Positions 1 to 48,515 of a stretch of DNA of 64,000 nt are shown here, piece by piece. Within the stretch, counting starts at the first letter, position 1. Each line of letters begins with the position of its first letter. The stretch comes from Arcuatula senhousia (taxonomy: Eukaryota; Mollusca; Bivalvia; Mytilida; Mytilidae), in contig OZ020311.1 in the NCBI GenBank assembly GCA_963971305.1, positions 6,944,001 to 7,008,000 of the forward strand, given 5' to 3'. The translations under genes and the position numbers were made by a program. Under the pieces are notes generated by a model, which was given only the letters and a program-made list of their open reading frames with translations, ran no database searches and was not told the DNA's origin.

Positions 1-344
1 AAGTTTTGAAATTTTCAAGATGGCCGCCGTTTCAAAATGGCGGCCATCGGAAAAAGTGGGCGGAAATTTTTTTTTCATCGGATCGTTTTGAAAATTGGTC
101 ATATGGGTAAAGCGGGTATGCTGAATTCAAATCTGCGACCGGATTTGAAATCCGACTTACGGTTTCAAAATGGCGGCCATTTTGCTACACCCGCCCCCCT
201 TAAAAATGTGAACTTTGTCCGATTTCAATGAAATTTGATTTCCATACATATTTTATTGTACTAAATGGGAAGAAAAGGTATCCAAGGCGATTTTGGGCGA
301 CTTGTGTGTTGGCATCCCAACTCAAATTATAGCTAGTTATTATT
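1..344. other. Repeat-derived sequence, no gene
   Basis: The stretch contains several copies of an 'aaaatggcggccat / atggccgcc' word in both orientations, such as positions 19-50 and 167-180. The same word recurs inside the 484-bp units that follow. The open frame at 37-231 has no recognisable domain and lies over these repeated words, so I read the stretch as degraded repeat. Confidence 0.5.
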
Positions 345-2416
345 AAGTCCCCCAAACAACGTTTGGGGACTTATTGTTTTTGCACCGTTTCTTATTAAGT
401 CCCCCAAACAACGTTTGGGGACTTATTGTTTTTGCACCGTTTCTTATTATTATTATTCTTCTTCTTCTTCTTCTTCTTCTTCTTCTTCCGATTCTTCCAC
501 TTAGTCGTGAACTTGTCCGGAGATCCCAGAGAAAACGACTCCACATATCAATATGAAACTTGGCAGGATAATAGATAGTAAAGAAAGGAAGCTTCGTTGA
601 CAATCGGACTTTTCAAAATGGCCGCCGTTTCCATGGAAACAGGAAAATGGACTAAATATTGGACATTGCAATATCTCGGTAACCTAGGTGCGCAGGGTTC
701 TGAAATTTTGTAGGTTGATAGAGCAAAACATTCTCTTTAATAATATGAAAAAAAATTTTGAAGCGATATTTACGGTTTTCGAGATATAAATAAAAATGTG
801 ATTTCTCAAGGGAGATAATCGGGTCGAAATTTTCAAAGTGCTCGGATTTACATGAAAATTTATATTTAGGGGTTTTTTGACATGCTGAAGAGAATAGTGG
901 CAAATACGGGTCGTTTGGGGGACTTTGTGACTTGCTTGCAATCACAGTTAATACTTGTTATTATTATTCTTCCGTTTCTTCCACTTAGTCGTGAACTTGT
1001 CCGGAGATCCCAGAGAAAACGACACCACATATCAAGATGAAACTTGGCAGGATAATAGATAGTAAAGAAAGGAAGCTTCGTTGACAATCGGACTTTTCAA
1101 AATGGCCGCCGTTTCCATGGAAACAGGAAAATGGACTAAATATTGGACATTGCAATATCTCGGTAACCTAGGTGCGCAGGGTTCTGAAATTTTGTAGGTT
1201 GATAGAGCAAAACATTCTCTTTAATAATATGAAAAAAAATTTTGAAGCGATATTTACGGTTTTCGAGATATAAATAAAAATGTGATTTCTCAAGGGAGAT
1301 AATCGGGTCGAAATTTTCAAAGTGCTCCGATTTACATGAAAATTGATATTTAGGGGTTTTTTGACATGCTGAAGAGAATAGTGGCAAATACGGGTCGTTT
1401 GGGGGACTTTGTGACTTGCTTGCAATCACAGTTAATACTTGTTATTCTTCTTCTTCCGATTCTTCCACTTAGTCGTGAACTTGTCCGGAGATCCCAGAGA
1501 AAACGACTCCACATATCAATATGAAACTTGGCAGGATAATAGATTGTAAAAAAAGGAAGCTTCGTTGACAATCAGACTTTTCAAAATGGCCACCGTTTCC
1601 ATGGAAACAGGAAAATGGACTAAATATTGGACATTGCAATATCTCGGTAACCTAGGTGTGCAGGGTTCTGACATTTTGTAGGTTGATAGAGCAAAACATT
1701 CTCTTTAATAATATGAAAAAAAATTTTGAAGCGATATTTACGGTTTTCGAGATATAAATAAAAATGTGATTTCTCAAGGGAGATAATCGGGTCGAAATTT
1801 TAAAAATGCTCCGATTTACATGAAAATTGATATTTAGGGGTTTTTTGACATGCTGAAGAGAATAGTGGCAAATACGGGTCGTTTGGGGGACTTTGTGACT
1901 TGCTTGCAATCACAGTTAATACTTGTTCTTATTATTCTTCTTCCGTTTCTTCCACTTAGTCGTGAACTTGTCCGGAGATCCCAGAGAAAACGACTCCACA
2001 TATCAATATGAAACTTGGCAGGATAATAGATTGTAAAGAAAGGAAGCTTCGTTGACAATCAGACTTTTCAAAATGGCCGCCGTTTCCATGGAAACAGGAA
2101 AATGGACTAAATATTGGACATTGCAATATCTCGGTAACCTAGGTGCGCAGGGTTCTGAAATTTTGTAGGTTGATAGAGCAAAACATTCTCTTTAATAATA
2201 TGAAAAAAAATTTAGAAGCGATATTTACGGTTTTCGAGATATAAATAAAAATGTGATTTCTCAAGGGAGATAATCAGGTCGAAATTTTCAAAGTGCTCTG
2301 ATTTACATGAAAAATTATATTTAGGGGTTTTTTGACATGCTGAAGAGAATAGTGACAAATATGGGTCGTTTGGGGGACTTTGTGACTTGCTTGCAATCAC
2401 AGTTAATACTTGTTAG
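345..2416 (+). repeat. Tandem-core element: four head-to-tail 484-bp units
   Basis: A 5' hairpin (AAGTCCCCC ... GGGGACTT) occurs twice, at 345-396 and 397-448, followed by a TTC/TTA-rich stretch. A unit of about 484 bp is then repeated four times. The marker 'cttccac' falls at 494, 978, 1462 and 1949. Each unit ends with GGGGGACTT (inverse of the 5' terminus), a TGTGA...TCACA hairpin and 'ACTTGTT'. The last unit ends near 2416. This is an asymmetric-terminal-repeat plus 3'-hairpin design like the other families here. The 97-, 85- and 73-residue reading frames that recur in each unit reflect near-identical copies; I see no known domain in them. Confidence 0.8.
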
Positions 2417-3479
2417 AACTGCTATCAAAACTGCTAAAATACATGAATATTCATAAAAGCAAAACCGCTTACTTCTAGTGGTATTCTAATAATCAGGACG
2501 GTTTAAGTCTCAAATCGGTTAGTTAAGGTCAGAGATGTAGATAATAATTATACAATATGTAAGGTAATTAAGGTCAGATCAGGCCTTTAGAACTTGATAC
2601 ATGTAATATTACTGAAGAGTCGCATGGGTGCATGTTAATTAAATTAAAAAATAATTACACTGCATGTGCATACAAAGGACTGTGTTCTTTTAAATTGTAT
2701 TCAATCAATGTTGTACATGTCTTTGTGGATCTTCATGAGGGCTGTTCTATCTGGTTTGAAAATTTACAGCCAATCTCACTTTTTATATGTAGAAATATTA
2801 AAGAGGGGGTGGCTATGATAAAGAAGTCTAAATGCTATGAAGTAGGAATTTAATTAATTGACAAAAAACAGCATGGAAAGACAGGGGTCATAGGTTTTTG
2901 TATAAAGTATGGGAAATTGAAACTTAAGATACATGTTATGTGAGGGTCGGTAGGACCTATCGCGGGACAGCGGGAAAGCCCATTTATTTCAACGGGAATT
3001 TGGGAAAACCCTTAACGGGAACGGGATTTAGCCATTTTCATTTTTCGGGATGCGGGAATCACACATTTATTTTCGCGGGAATCCGGGATTTTTTGTTTTA
3101 TTTGCCGGGACTTCGGGATCATACCCCCTCCTACCCCCCAACCCCCCCCCTCATGTGGGTCCCATGCAGTGTTCGGGATGGGGACACCAATGTTGATTTA
3201 ACAAAAATATGCAAGATCCAGAGTTTTACAATAGAGTTTGCAAGAAGAATAAATTTATTTGAAAAAAAAAATGAAATAATAACTAAAAATCAGTAATGCA
3301 TACTTACATGACCTTACTTCTATATCACAATTATACTTTAATTCATTGTTTTTCACTATAAACATAAGAAACAGCATGGAGATATGGACACATCATGGAT
3401 AATTCTGTTGACTTCAGAAACTGATGATGTCATAAACTACAGTGCACAAAGTGCAATCTATATATAAATATTAGACTGC
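2417..3479. other. Non-coding; CGGGA-word island at about 2940-3170
   Basis: No gene is recognisable. From about 2940 to 3170 the words cgggaa, cgggat and gcggga recur roughly ten times at irregular spacing, giving a local GC-rich island in AT-rich DNA, then a poly-C-rich stretch near 3121-3150. The rest is AT-rich and featureless. Confidence 0.5.
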
Positions 3480-3725
3480 TAAATGAAACTGTTAAAAAAT
3501 AGTGAACTGCTAAAATTAAAATTTTAGGCAGTTCCCATTAACTGTTAAGGCCTGAACTGCTTCTCACTCAATAAACTGCTAAACAAATGCTTAAATTAAC
3601 TGCTAAAATTAAAATTTTAGGCAGTTCTCATTAACTGTTAAGACCTGAACTGCTTCTAACTGCTAAACAACTGCTTAAATTAAGAAAAACTGCTAATGAA
3701 CTGCTTATGAACTGCCTAAATAGTT
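3480..3725. repeat. AACTGC-rich cryptic repeat
   Basis: The word 'aactgct', or its near-complement 'ggcagtt', recurs more than fifteen times in about 245 bp. It includes two copies of a longer block with 'ctgctaaaattaaaatttt' at about 3513 and 3600. Smaller traces lie at 2417-2440. Spacing is irregular, so this is a cryptic repeat and not a clean satellite. Confidence 0.65.
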
Positions 3726-4640
3726 CAGTTTGACCTGGGAGTGATCAGCACCTCAAGATCTACCTGGTCTGTAATTTTCAAGAAGATCCAACAACGGATG
3801 TAGGAGTTATTGCCCTTTTTCTTGATTTTATCGAGAATTTTACTTATTTAGACCTCTATCTTGAAAACTAGTCAGATATTTCAAAGATTTAAATTGCATT
3901 GACTAACACATCAAGATCTACAAAAGTTGTAACAGAGTCAAAGTTGTAGGATTGTTCTTTTAGGAGTTATACCCCTTGGATCATAAAAATAGACCATTTT
4001 CACAACTCTTTGTTCAACTTTTCAAAAATCTTCTTCTCTGAAACTGCTTGGCCAAATGAAATGAAACTAGGTAGGGCTGTTCTGTAGTATGTGGTCTACA
4101 AAATTGTCGTTCAAAATTTTGATTCAACAAAAAACATGGCCTATTAACAGATATTAAAATTCTGTTTGGTTAATAATGATCAGCACATCAAGATCTACCT
4201 GCCCTGAAGTTTTGAAGAAGATCTGATAATGGTTGTAGGAGTTATTGCCCTTTTTCTTGATTTTGTTTCAATTTTTGCTCTCTTTAGACTTAAATATCTT
4301 GAAAACTAGACAAGATATTTGAAAAATTGAAATTGCATATGGTTAAGCACATAAAGATCTAAAAATTATGTAATGGGGTCAAAGTTGTAAGATCTTTTGA
4401 TAGGAATTGTTTCCTTAAACATTAAAATTGATAATTCCACAGAGTAGCAGTCCTTTGTTAAAATATCCAGCTTATAGGTATCATTGAATACAAGGTGTCT
4501 GCGATTCCGGCTCCTGGGAGCCTCTAGTCTTGCTTTAACATTCAGCTCATTTAGCAATACAAAAGACTCCATAGATTTTACATCAAGACCAGGTGAGCGA
4601 TTCAGGCTCTTGGGAACCTCTTGTCATATTTACCTGATAG
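3726..4640 (+). repeat. Degraded family-B tandem-core element, 3' part
   Basis: Diverged units of the 'agctcacctg' family appear, with words such as 'tcaagatctac', 'gttattgccctttttcttga' (20 nt) and 'caaagttgta' repeated at 150-430 bp spacing. The stretch ends in a recognisable family 3' terminus at 4589-4625: caggtgagcgattcaggc, then a ggctc...ggaacc hairpin and cttgt. The first hairpin arm is slightly mutated relative to the copies at 17,057 and 31,261. No intact 5' terminus is seen. Confidence 0.6.
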
Positions 4641-4734
4641 AAACATTCTTTGTAAACATTGAACCTTAAGTGTTTAATTAGAAGTTGGTTAATAAAAATG
4701 TATATGTATGGCCTTTTCCATATTGGACTTGCAA

Positions 4735-4985
4735 CTTGTTAGTATTCAACTCCCTTTAAAGGAAAACAATTAACTTACATATTCAACTAATATTCAACAT
4801 GAATGCTCAACTAGAATTCAACTTTTAAAAGTTGAATGTTTAAGTTGAACTCCTTTAATCATGTAAGTTGTGCATTAGCTTAAGTTGAACACTCCATTAA
4901 AACTTGAAAATAGTTGTGCATTAGTTGAATACTACATGTAGTTAAACATTAGTTGAATACTATCAAATAAATCAATACACCCTTG
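4735..4985. repeat. ATTCAAC/GTTGAAT word cluster (copy 1)
   Basis: The hexamer ttcaac and its complement gttgaa occur about a dozen times in 250 bp, in both orientations, including the local inverted pair 'ttcaacttttaaaagttgaa' (20 nt) near 4818. There is no coding signal. Confidence 0.6.
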
Positions 4986-6435
4986 GAAAAATTAATACAT
5001 AATAGCGAGCATATACGAAGTGCCCGCTCGAGCGGAGAGCTCTACGGTATTTGTTTCCTCGAGAAATTTGCTAATGCTGATTTAGATTTTTTATGGTCCG
5101 GAAAGGGTTATTATTTTTATAGGGCCGGAGTGAATGTTAAAATAATTTATAAGAAAAGAAATAATGCTTAGAAAAAATAATAAATTGCGCTTTATACAAG
5201 AAAATAATATTCTTAAAATAATAAATACACATAAGCTGCTTGTTTCGTCTTGGTTATATGCACGTACGAAACTAATGTGTCTCGAAGCTTAATCGCCCCA
5301 TACCATCTCACCCCAAAATAAGCAATGGAAATATTGGAAATTAAATGATAGCAATAGCCCTGAATGTCGACATTTAGAACAAAATATGAATAAAAAATAT
5401 ATATGAAAAAGATTGTTAGAAATGGAAAAACTTGTTTACCAAATAAACTCATGCACCATTTGATTGCATTGATTATGATCATTATTATATAAACAAAACG
5501 TAGTCCCTTTTAGCTATGCTCGCATTTAGGCAATGCCTACTCCATATTACGTGTGTGTTACATATAGAACAAAACTATACACATGCACATGCTGTTCTAA
5601 TGTGTAGTAAGTAATTTTTATTTAAACAAATACACATACTAATCCTGCTTTAAAATTAGAATAATAGCATTAGATAAGGAAGGATGAAAGGCAATATATT
5701 TTTGGACACTTCAAATGTTCTTAAATACTTTTTAAACTAGTTTGCTCAGAATATACATTTTTTTAAAGAATGGACAGATTAAAATGTTTAAATATAAAAT
5801 ATCATGTTGATAATGAAATTCAAATAAACTGCTTACCACTTACATATATAGGATTTAAAGGTTAAATCCTGCTCTCAATTTCAAAATTTGAAATACATTA
5901 TTATCAGTATTGCAAGTAGTAATTTGATCTTTCTTAGTTCTTGGAATAAATCTACTTTATAGTTCGAAATGACAATTATTATGAGGGGGCGGATGGGTTT
6001 ATTTTGTCCGCTGTTATTGGCAATTTTTATTTTCCGTGAATTGTGATTTGTTGAAATATTTTTCCGTGCATCATGATTGGATAAATGCACGTGAACCTTT
6101 CCCAGCAAAGTATTTTGTCCATGATCCGTTTTAAGCACGCTTTACAGTAATGCAAAGTCAAACTTAAATTCCGTGAACAAAAATTTAGCCATGATATTTC
6201 TGTTTTTCGTTATTTGCATTTTTTATTCTTCGTGATTCGTGATCAGGACCCCCTTATATGATCATATATTGATACAAATAACACAAAAGACTCACTATTT
6301 CTCACAGAACTTTATTCCTAACTTAAGTAAAAATTGCTGCCTCATATGCAGGTACCTAACGTATTTCAAAAATGGCTACCTCTTCTTGATTCTTCATAAC
6401 AAACATTTGATTGGTTTAAACAAAATAAACAATAA
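4986..6435. other. AT-rich non-coding stretch
   Basis: I see no domain-bearing frame, RNA gene or repeat with clear ends. Short open frames here, for example 4983-5171 (+) and 5213-5482 (-), have AT-rich composition and no recognisable motif. Confidence 0.5.
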
Positions 6436-6830
6436 AGTAGTATTCAACTATTGTTCAACTTACATTTACATTTATAAGACTGAGCATTCAAGTTGAATTT
6501 CAACTAATATTCAATCTGAAAAAGTTACAGTTTTAGTCTTAAACTAGTTTTAAACTTTGAAAACTGTCAAGTCTGAGTGTTCAACTAGCATTCAACTTTG
6601 AAATGATATCATTCTGGAGTATTCAACCAGCATTCAACTTTTAAATTTTGCTGCTTGAAGACTAAACTAGCATTCAAGTTTGTCTTCTGAGTGCTCAGGC
6701 AGTGTTCAAATAATAAAAAGTTGAATACTAAAGAAGGGCGCATTCAACTGATCTCCTACGTAATAAGGACTGTGTTAAGTGTGTATTCAATTGAATGTTA
6801 GTTGAATATAAGTTGTACATTAACTGTACA
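6436..6830. repeat. ATTCAAC/GTTGAAT word cluster (copy 2)
   Basis: The same 'attcaac' and 'gttgaat' words as at 4735-4985 recur about fifteen times in both orientations, for example around 6447, 6490, 6571, 6588, 6630 and 6735-6815. The two clusters are probably one repeat family, separated by about 1.45 kb of unrelated AT-rich DNA. Confidence 0.6.
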
Positions 6831-7413
6831 TAAAAACACACATAGAGTATTGTTTTTATTTTTGTCTCGCCTGTGACAAATAGTCTCGGAAGGCTAGACA
6901 TAGGTATTACTTTCCGGCAGCAGCTAAACTTTTTTGTAAGGATTTTGTGGACAATTAATTGCTTGAAAAGTATTATAACAAGGCATCTTATATTGTGTCT
7001 TCAGACAGCTGATTCTATGGTCTATGCAACTGTCACTGTGCAGTGTGAACCTGACCCCTTTCAGGCTCCAGTGACTTGGTGAACTAATAGGTCTTTGTTC
7101 AGGCCAAAAACTTAATTGTAAGACTTTTGTTGACAGTGAATTGCTTGGAAAGTATAAAAGATGGAATATAGACAGCTGGGGTAATGGTTTACTCAATTGT
7201 CACCAAGCCATGTGACCTTCACCCAAATTGAACCCTTTAGTGACTTTGTGAACTTAAATTCAGGGGTATTTTTCATGCCGTAAACTCCTGTGTAAGAGTT
7301 TTGTGGAAAATAGATTACATGTACTTGAAAAGTAATAGCTAGGTGTCTGATTTTTGATATACAGACAGTTGGGGTAAATGTATTGACTTAATTGTAAACT
7401 TAGGGTTTTTTTT

Positions 7414-8156
7414 ATGCCCCCGCGACGACATGTTGGGGGGCATTAAGTTTTACTCATGTCAGTACGGACGTACGTACGAATTTCCGTCAAGCTTTTCTCA
7501 GGAACCATACATGAAAATGATTTGAAACTTGGAAGGATGGTTGAGTATGACAAACTATACGTCCTAAGTGATTTTGAGACCTGTCGGACATCTACTTCCT
7601 GTTTGGGACTTAGGCCAATTTTAAAATATGTGAACATGACTATGAAAATTTCCGTCAAGCTTTTCTCAGGAACTGTACATGAGAATGATTTGAAACTTGG
7701 TAGGATGGTTGAGTATGACAAACTATACGTCCTAAGTGATTTTGAGACCTGTCGGACATCTACTTCCTGTTTGGGACATAGGCCAATTTTAAAGTATTTG
7801 AACTTTATATGAAAATTTCCGTCAAGCTTTTCTCAGGAACCATACATGAGAATGATTTGAAACTTAGTAGGATGGTTGAGTATGACAAACTATACGTCCT
7901 AAGCGATTTTGAGACCTGTCGGACATCTACTTTCTGTTTGGGACTTAGGCCAATTTTAAAATATGTTAACATGACTATGAAAATTTCCGTCAAGCTTTTC
8001 TCAGGAACTATACATGAGAATGATTTGAAACTTGGTTGGATGGTTGAGTATGACAAACTTTATGTCCTAAATGATTTTGAGACCTGTCGGACATCAACTT
8101 CCTGTTTGGGGCCAGCGGGGGCATCCGTGTCCCATGGACACATTCTTTCTTTATTT
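7414..8156 (+). mobile_element. Family-A tandem-core element, copy 1
   Basis: The 5' hairpin is atgcccccgc...gggggcat at 7414-7443, followed by a cgtacg-rich spacer. Four tandem units of about 165-170 bp each start 'aatttccgtcaagctttt' (about 7480, 7648, 7816, 7980). The 3' end is AGCGGGGGCAT (inverse of the 5' terminus), then the hairpin GTGTCCCATGGACAC and 'attctttcttta'. This is a non-autonomous element with no coding sequence. The overlapping open frames of 83-120 codons on both strands follow the tandem units. Confidence 0.8.
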
Positions 8157-8201
8157 ATCTATAAATTTTGATCGTAGGAGTATTGTTAAAAATGAATTTT
8201 T

Positions 8202-9103
8202 ATGCCCCCGCGACGACATGTCGGGGGGCATTAAGTTTTACTCATGTCCGTCCCTCGGTCCGTACGTCTGTCCGTACGAAATTTCCGTCAAGCTTTTCTC
8301 AGGAACCGTACATGAGTATGACTTGAAACTTAGTAGGATGGTTCAGTATGACAAACTGTACGTCCTAAGCGATTTTCAGACCTGTCGGACATCTACTTCC
8401 CGTTTGGGACTTAGGCGAATGTGAAAATATGTGAACATGACTATGAAAATTTCCGTCAAGCTTTTCTCAGGCTCTGTACATGAAAATGATTTGAAACTTA
8501 GTAGGATGGTTCAATATGACAAACTGTACGTCCTATGCGATTTTCAGACCTGTCGGACATCTACTTCCTGTTTTGGACTTAGGCGAATGTGAAAATATGT
8601 GAACATGACTGAAAATTTCAGTCAAGCTTTTCTCAGGAACCGTACATGCAAATGATTTAAAACTTGGTAGGATGGTTCAATATGACAAAATATACGTCTT
8701 AAGTGATTTTCAGACCTGTCGGACATTTAATTTCTGTTAAGGACTTAGGCTGATGTGAAAATATGTGAGCATGCTTTGAAAATTTCCGTCAAGCTTTTCT
8801 CGGAACCGTACATGAGAATGATTTGAAACTTGTTAGGACTGTTCAGTATGACAAACTGTATGTCCTGAGCCATTTTGAGACCTGTCGGACATCTACTTTC
8901 TGTTTGGGACTTAGGCTAATGTGAAAATTTGTGTACATGACTTTAAAAATTTCTTGCAAGCTTTTCTCAGGAACTGTACATGAGAATGATTTGAAACTTG
9001 GTAGGAAGGTTCAGAATCACAAACTGCATGTCCTAAGCGACTTTCCTGTTGTGGGCCTAGCGGGGGCATCTGTGTCCCATGGACACATTCCTTCTTTATT
9101 TTT
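8202..9103 (+). mobile_element. Family-A tandem-core element, copy 2
   Basis: The termini are the same as copy 1 (atgcccccgc at 8202; gcgggggcat plus the gtgtcccatggacac hairpin near 9060-9085). It has five core units at roughly 8280, 8448, 8613, 8778 and 8945. Units differ from copy 1 by scattered substitutions, including 'gttcagtatgac' in place of 'gttgagtatgac', so the copies were amplified separately. Confidence 0.8.
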
Positions 9104-9505
9104 AAAGTGTAATTGCTAGGCATCTGATATTTTGGATATTGATGGATTTGATAAAGGTAGTTTGGTTTATCATCCAATCATCTGACCATGACCTCATTTT
9201 TACACTAAATGACTGTTCACTTTGGGTTTTTTTCTGCCTTTCTTAATGACTATGATACCTAGAATCACTTTTTGGTCCACAGAAAAATCTTATTGTAAGT
9301 CACCTGTCAAATGGTCTTGACTTTTATTAACCTTTGATCTTAAGAACTCAAGGCCTAGCTAAACTTTAATGCATTTTGTTATTATGCCAACAGGCGAGAA
9401 TTAATAAATGAATAGTTGAATAACTAGGTATTTTGATAGTGCTGGCAGGCAGTACTTTCTTTAGTGTTTAAACTCTTGTTTTCTGTGTGTTTTAAAATTT
9501 TTTTT

Positions 9506-10080
9506 ATGCCCCCGCGACAACATGTCGGGGGGCATTAAGTTTTACTCATGTCCGTCCGTCCGTCCGTACGTCCGTACGTACGTCCGTACGAATTTCCGTC
9601 AAGCTTTTCTCAGAAACCGTAAATGGGAATGATTTGAAACTTGGTAGGATGGTTCAGTATTACAAACAATACGTCCTAAGCAAATTTTAGACCTGTCGGA
9701 CATCTACTTCCTGTTTGGGGCTGGACCGATACCAAAATCGACATGAAAATTTCCGTCAAGCTTTTCTCAGAAACTGTACATGGGAATGACTTGAAACTTG
9801 GTAGGATGGTTCAGTATGACAAACTATGCGTCCTAAGCGAATTTTAGACCTGTCGGACATCTAATTCCTGTTTGGGGCTGGACCGATACCAAAATCGACA
9901 TGAAAATTTCCGTCAAGCTTTTCTCAGAAACCGTACATGGGAATGATTTGAAACTTGGTAGGATGGTTAAGTATGATTAACTATGCGTCCTAAGCGACTT
10001 TCAGATCTTTCAGACTTCAACTTTTTATTTGAGGCTAGCGGGGGCATCCGTGTCCCATGGACACATTCTTTCTTTATTTT
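9506..10080 (+). mobile_element. Family-A tandem-core element, copy 3
   Basis: The 5' hairpin atgcccccgc...gggggcat is at 9506-9535. A (cgtc)n/(cgta)n microsatellite follows at about 9550-9590, then three core units with the variant 'ggctggaccgataccaaaatc'-type unit end. The 3' terminus has gcgggggcat and the gtgtcccatggacac hairpin at about 10,037-10,065. It lies just 5' of the first identified exon of the transporter gene. Confidence 0.8.
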
Positions 10081-10311
10081 ATTATAAGGTTAAGCTTCTG
10101 AAATATTTTTGCCTATCATTTTCAGTATTTTGCCCATTTTTGCATCCCAGCCAAGGTCTACTGTCTAGTCAATATCCCTTGTTATTTAAGGACAAAAGTT
10201 TTATTGGACCATAATACATGTACATGTATTTATTGAATAATGGATTCATATTATGATAGTAAAAATTCAATATTTTCATGGCCATTAAAATGCCTTTTTA
10301 CTATGTTTCAG

Positions 10312-46712
<36,401 letters not shown>

Positions 46713-46891
46713 AATGTACATGGATAATGACTTATGAATGCTTTCTATTATGAGGGTATTATGGTCATTTTTCTTGATTTTTCACCCAATTTATAAACTG
46801 GTCACAGATTAGTTCTTGTCGGCAAGTAGATCTCGCCATCTGATTTTTACACCTTTTTATTGTGAAATCATTTAGACATATCAGAAATAAA
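46713..46891 (+). promoter_or_regulatory. Transporter 3' UTR with candidate polyadenylation signal
   Basis: After the TAA at 46710-46712 the first AATAAA is at 46886-46891, followed by T/G-rich sequence. That would give a 3' UTR of roughly 200 bp. Further A/T-rich candidates occur beyond 47,000, so a longer 3' UTR is possible. Confidence 0.5.
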
Positions 46892-48114
46892 AACTGATCT
46901 TGAAAGAATGTGGAATGGCTTTAAAAGGCCTTTTTGAGTCTTCCTATTATAATAATTAAGTGTAGAAGAATTTCATTTCTTTCTGAATCAATCACTTATG
47001 TTTAGTAAAGTTGCTGTTTTTAACTCCATGACCAACAGACATGACATATATATTTGTAAATATAATATTTTTAGTTTAAACCTGTTTTTTACATTATGGG
47101 GAATATATAGGAATCTCTCTTTCTCCTGTCTGTCTACATGTCTTAATTGAAACGAAATGCTTGATGAAGCACTATGATAAATATATAATGAAACAATATT
47201 ATATTAAGGTTATTATGAAGAAATTTCTGATTTCTTTCAGATTCAAGGGAGATAATTAGACTCAAATTTTTTTTCAATAGTACCTTGTCAGCATAACCCT
47301 TAGATTACTTGATGAATTCATTCAAGAATATTTTATTGCTCTTGAAGATCAAACAGAGTGGATGATTTGACCTTAAATTTTCCTAATTAAGTTCAATATG
47401 AATAATAGATTCTTATGGATCTTGCTCACAGTTTGTTTGTTTGTTTGTTTGTTTTATAAATGTTTTCTATTTACAGGTCACATTGCATAATTGTCTCACT
47501 TAATCAAAAGTGCTATTAATGCGCATATACTTGCATAATTTAAAAAAATTTATATATTTTTAGGTTTTTAAATTATTTATCATATAAATTGTCTGTTATA
47601 TATTGTTTATTATAATTTTGTAATTAAACTTGAGATATTTGAATTTAGACATTTTATTTCTCCTTACCTCAAAAATATGACTTTCATGAAAAGAATTCCC
47701 AATCTCACCCACCCATTTTTGAATCCAGATTATTCATAAAGAAGAATGTCATAAAATGAGTATGCTGGGGAAAACATTTTCAAAAGTTTCCTCCACAATT
47801 AATTATCAGAGTGTCTTGATGTTTGGCTTGCGGCATTAGCATGGGCTCCCATATTGTAGCACTGAATTTCAGGTAAATGTTTTACCTACTTCCCATTTGA
47901 TAAAATTGGGTCATTTTTATCTCTGACTGATTTTATATCAAGAGTTTGAAATAAATGGTTTTGTTATAATTGTACTATTAATAGAACATGAGGGAAATTC
48001 CTTGAAATATGGTTAGCAAGTCAGAAATTATAACAGATGAGAAAACCATTTGGCCTACAGAAAAGTTGTTGCTTCCTTAAATGCACAGCCTGAAAACTTT
48101 TTAAAAAGTCTCTG
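46892..48114. other. Intergenic AT-rich sequence
   Basis: No gene is recognisable. A short (GTTT)n run lies at about 47430-47452. The stretch near 47815-47900 ('gcattagcatgggctcccat', 20 nt, ...'acctacttccca') resembles diverged units also seen near 44,970 and 11,480. Confidence 0.5.
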
Positions 48115-48515
48115 AAAGGGTCAAGTAGAAGATAATGAAATGTGGAATTAGTGTATGCGCCACAACTTAAAATATACATGTAAATGACAATTGAAAAAAT
48201 CTGCAATGGAAAACAGGCAGCAACCTTCAATGCAACCAGTGGTTGCTGCTGGCTGTTTTGCTATTGGCCCTGAACTTAAAATATAATGCTTTTGATTCAA
48301 ACCCATTCTAAGATTTCAAAGAAAAACCTCCTTCTTGGCAAAGAACAAATAACAATGTCGACATACAGCATGCAGGTAAATTCAACTAGTTTTTTTACCC
48401 ACCATTCCCTCCATTGATAATTGATAACAAAGCACCCCAAAAAAGCACACAGTAAAAATCAAATCGATAAAAGTTCAATTCAACAAGAGAGAACATGAGA
48501 CATAAAGACAAAAAG
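48115..48515. repeat. Dispersed repeat R, copy 2
   Basis: This is a diverged counterpart of 21480-21960 in the same orientation, sharing the same ordered words: aatgtggaattagtgta, caatggaaaac, gccctgaacttaaaat and agagaacatgagac. No ends or coding capacity are visible. Confidence 0.5.

Larger units (their letters stand above)
6864..9480 (+). mobile_element. Family-C tandem-core element with nested family-A copies
   Basis: The 5' end (gtctcgcctgtgac, 6864) matches the start of the element at 33,650. The 3' end (gctggcaggcagtactttc ... aaactcttgtt, 9441-9480) matches that element's end. Core units with 'gtaaacttctttgtaagactttt'-like words fill 6900-7400 and resume at about 9105-9380. Between them, 7414-9103 is occupied by two family-A elements, so family C was in place first. 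A subterminal 'caggcgaga' near 9391 is the inverse of the 5' end. Confidence 0.65.

Noticed and set aside
652..2400. 97-, 85- and 73-residue frames conserved in each unit of the 484-bp array
   Set aside because: They recur because the units are near-identical. Some units break them, and both overlapping frames are equally conserved, which argues against selection on protein.
2960..3110. E2F-type binding-site cluster (gcgggaaa words)
   Set aside because: Only one or two words match a full site. The recurring element is the shorter cggga word, and no gene start lies nearby.
3418..3440. Second hammerhead candidate (CTGATGA at about 3421)
   Set aside because: There is no GAAA at the right distance and no flanking complementarity.
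7456..8424. Open frames of 83-120 codons on both strands
   Set aside because: They track family-A tandem units and overlap on opposite strands. No known domain is present.
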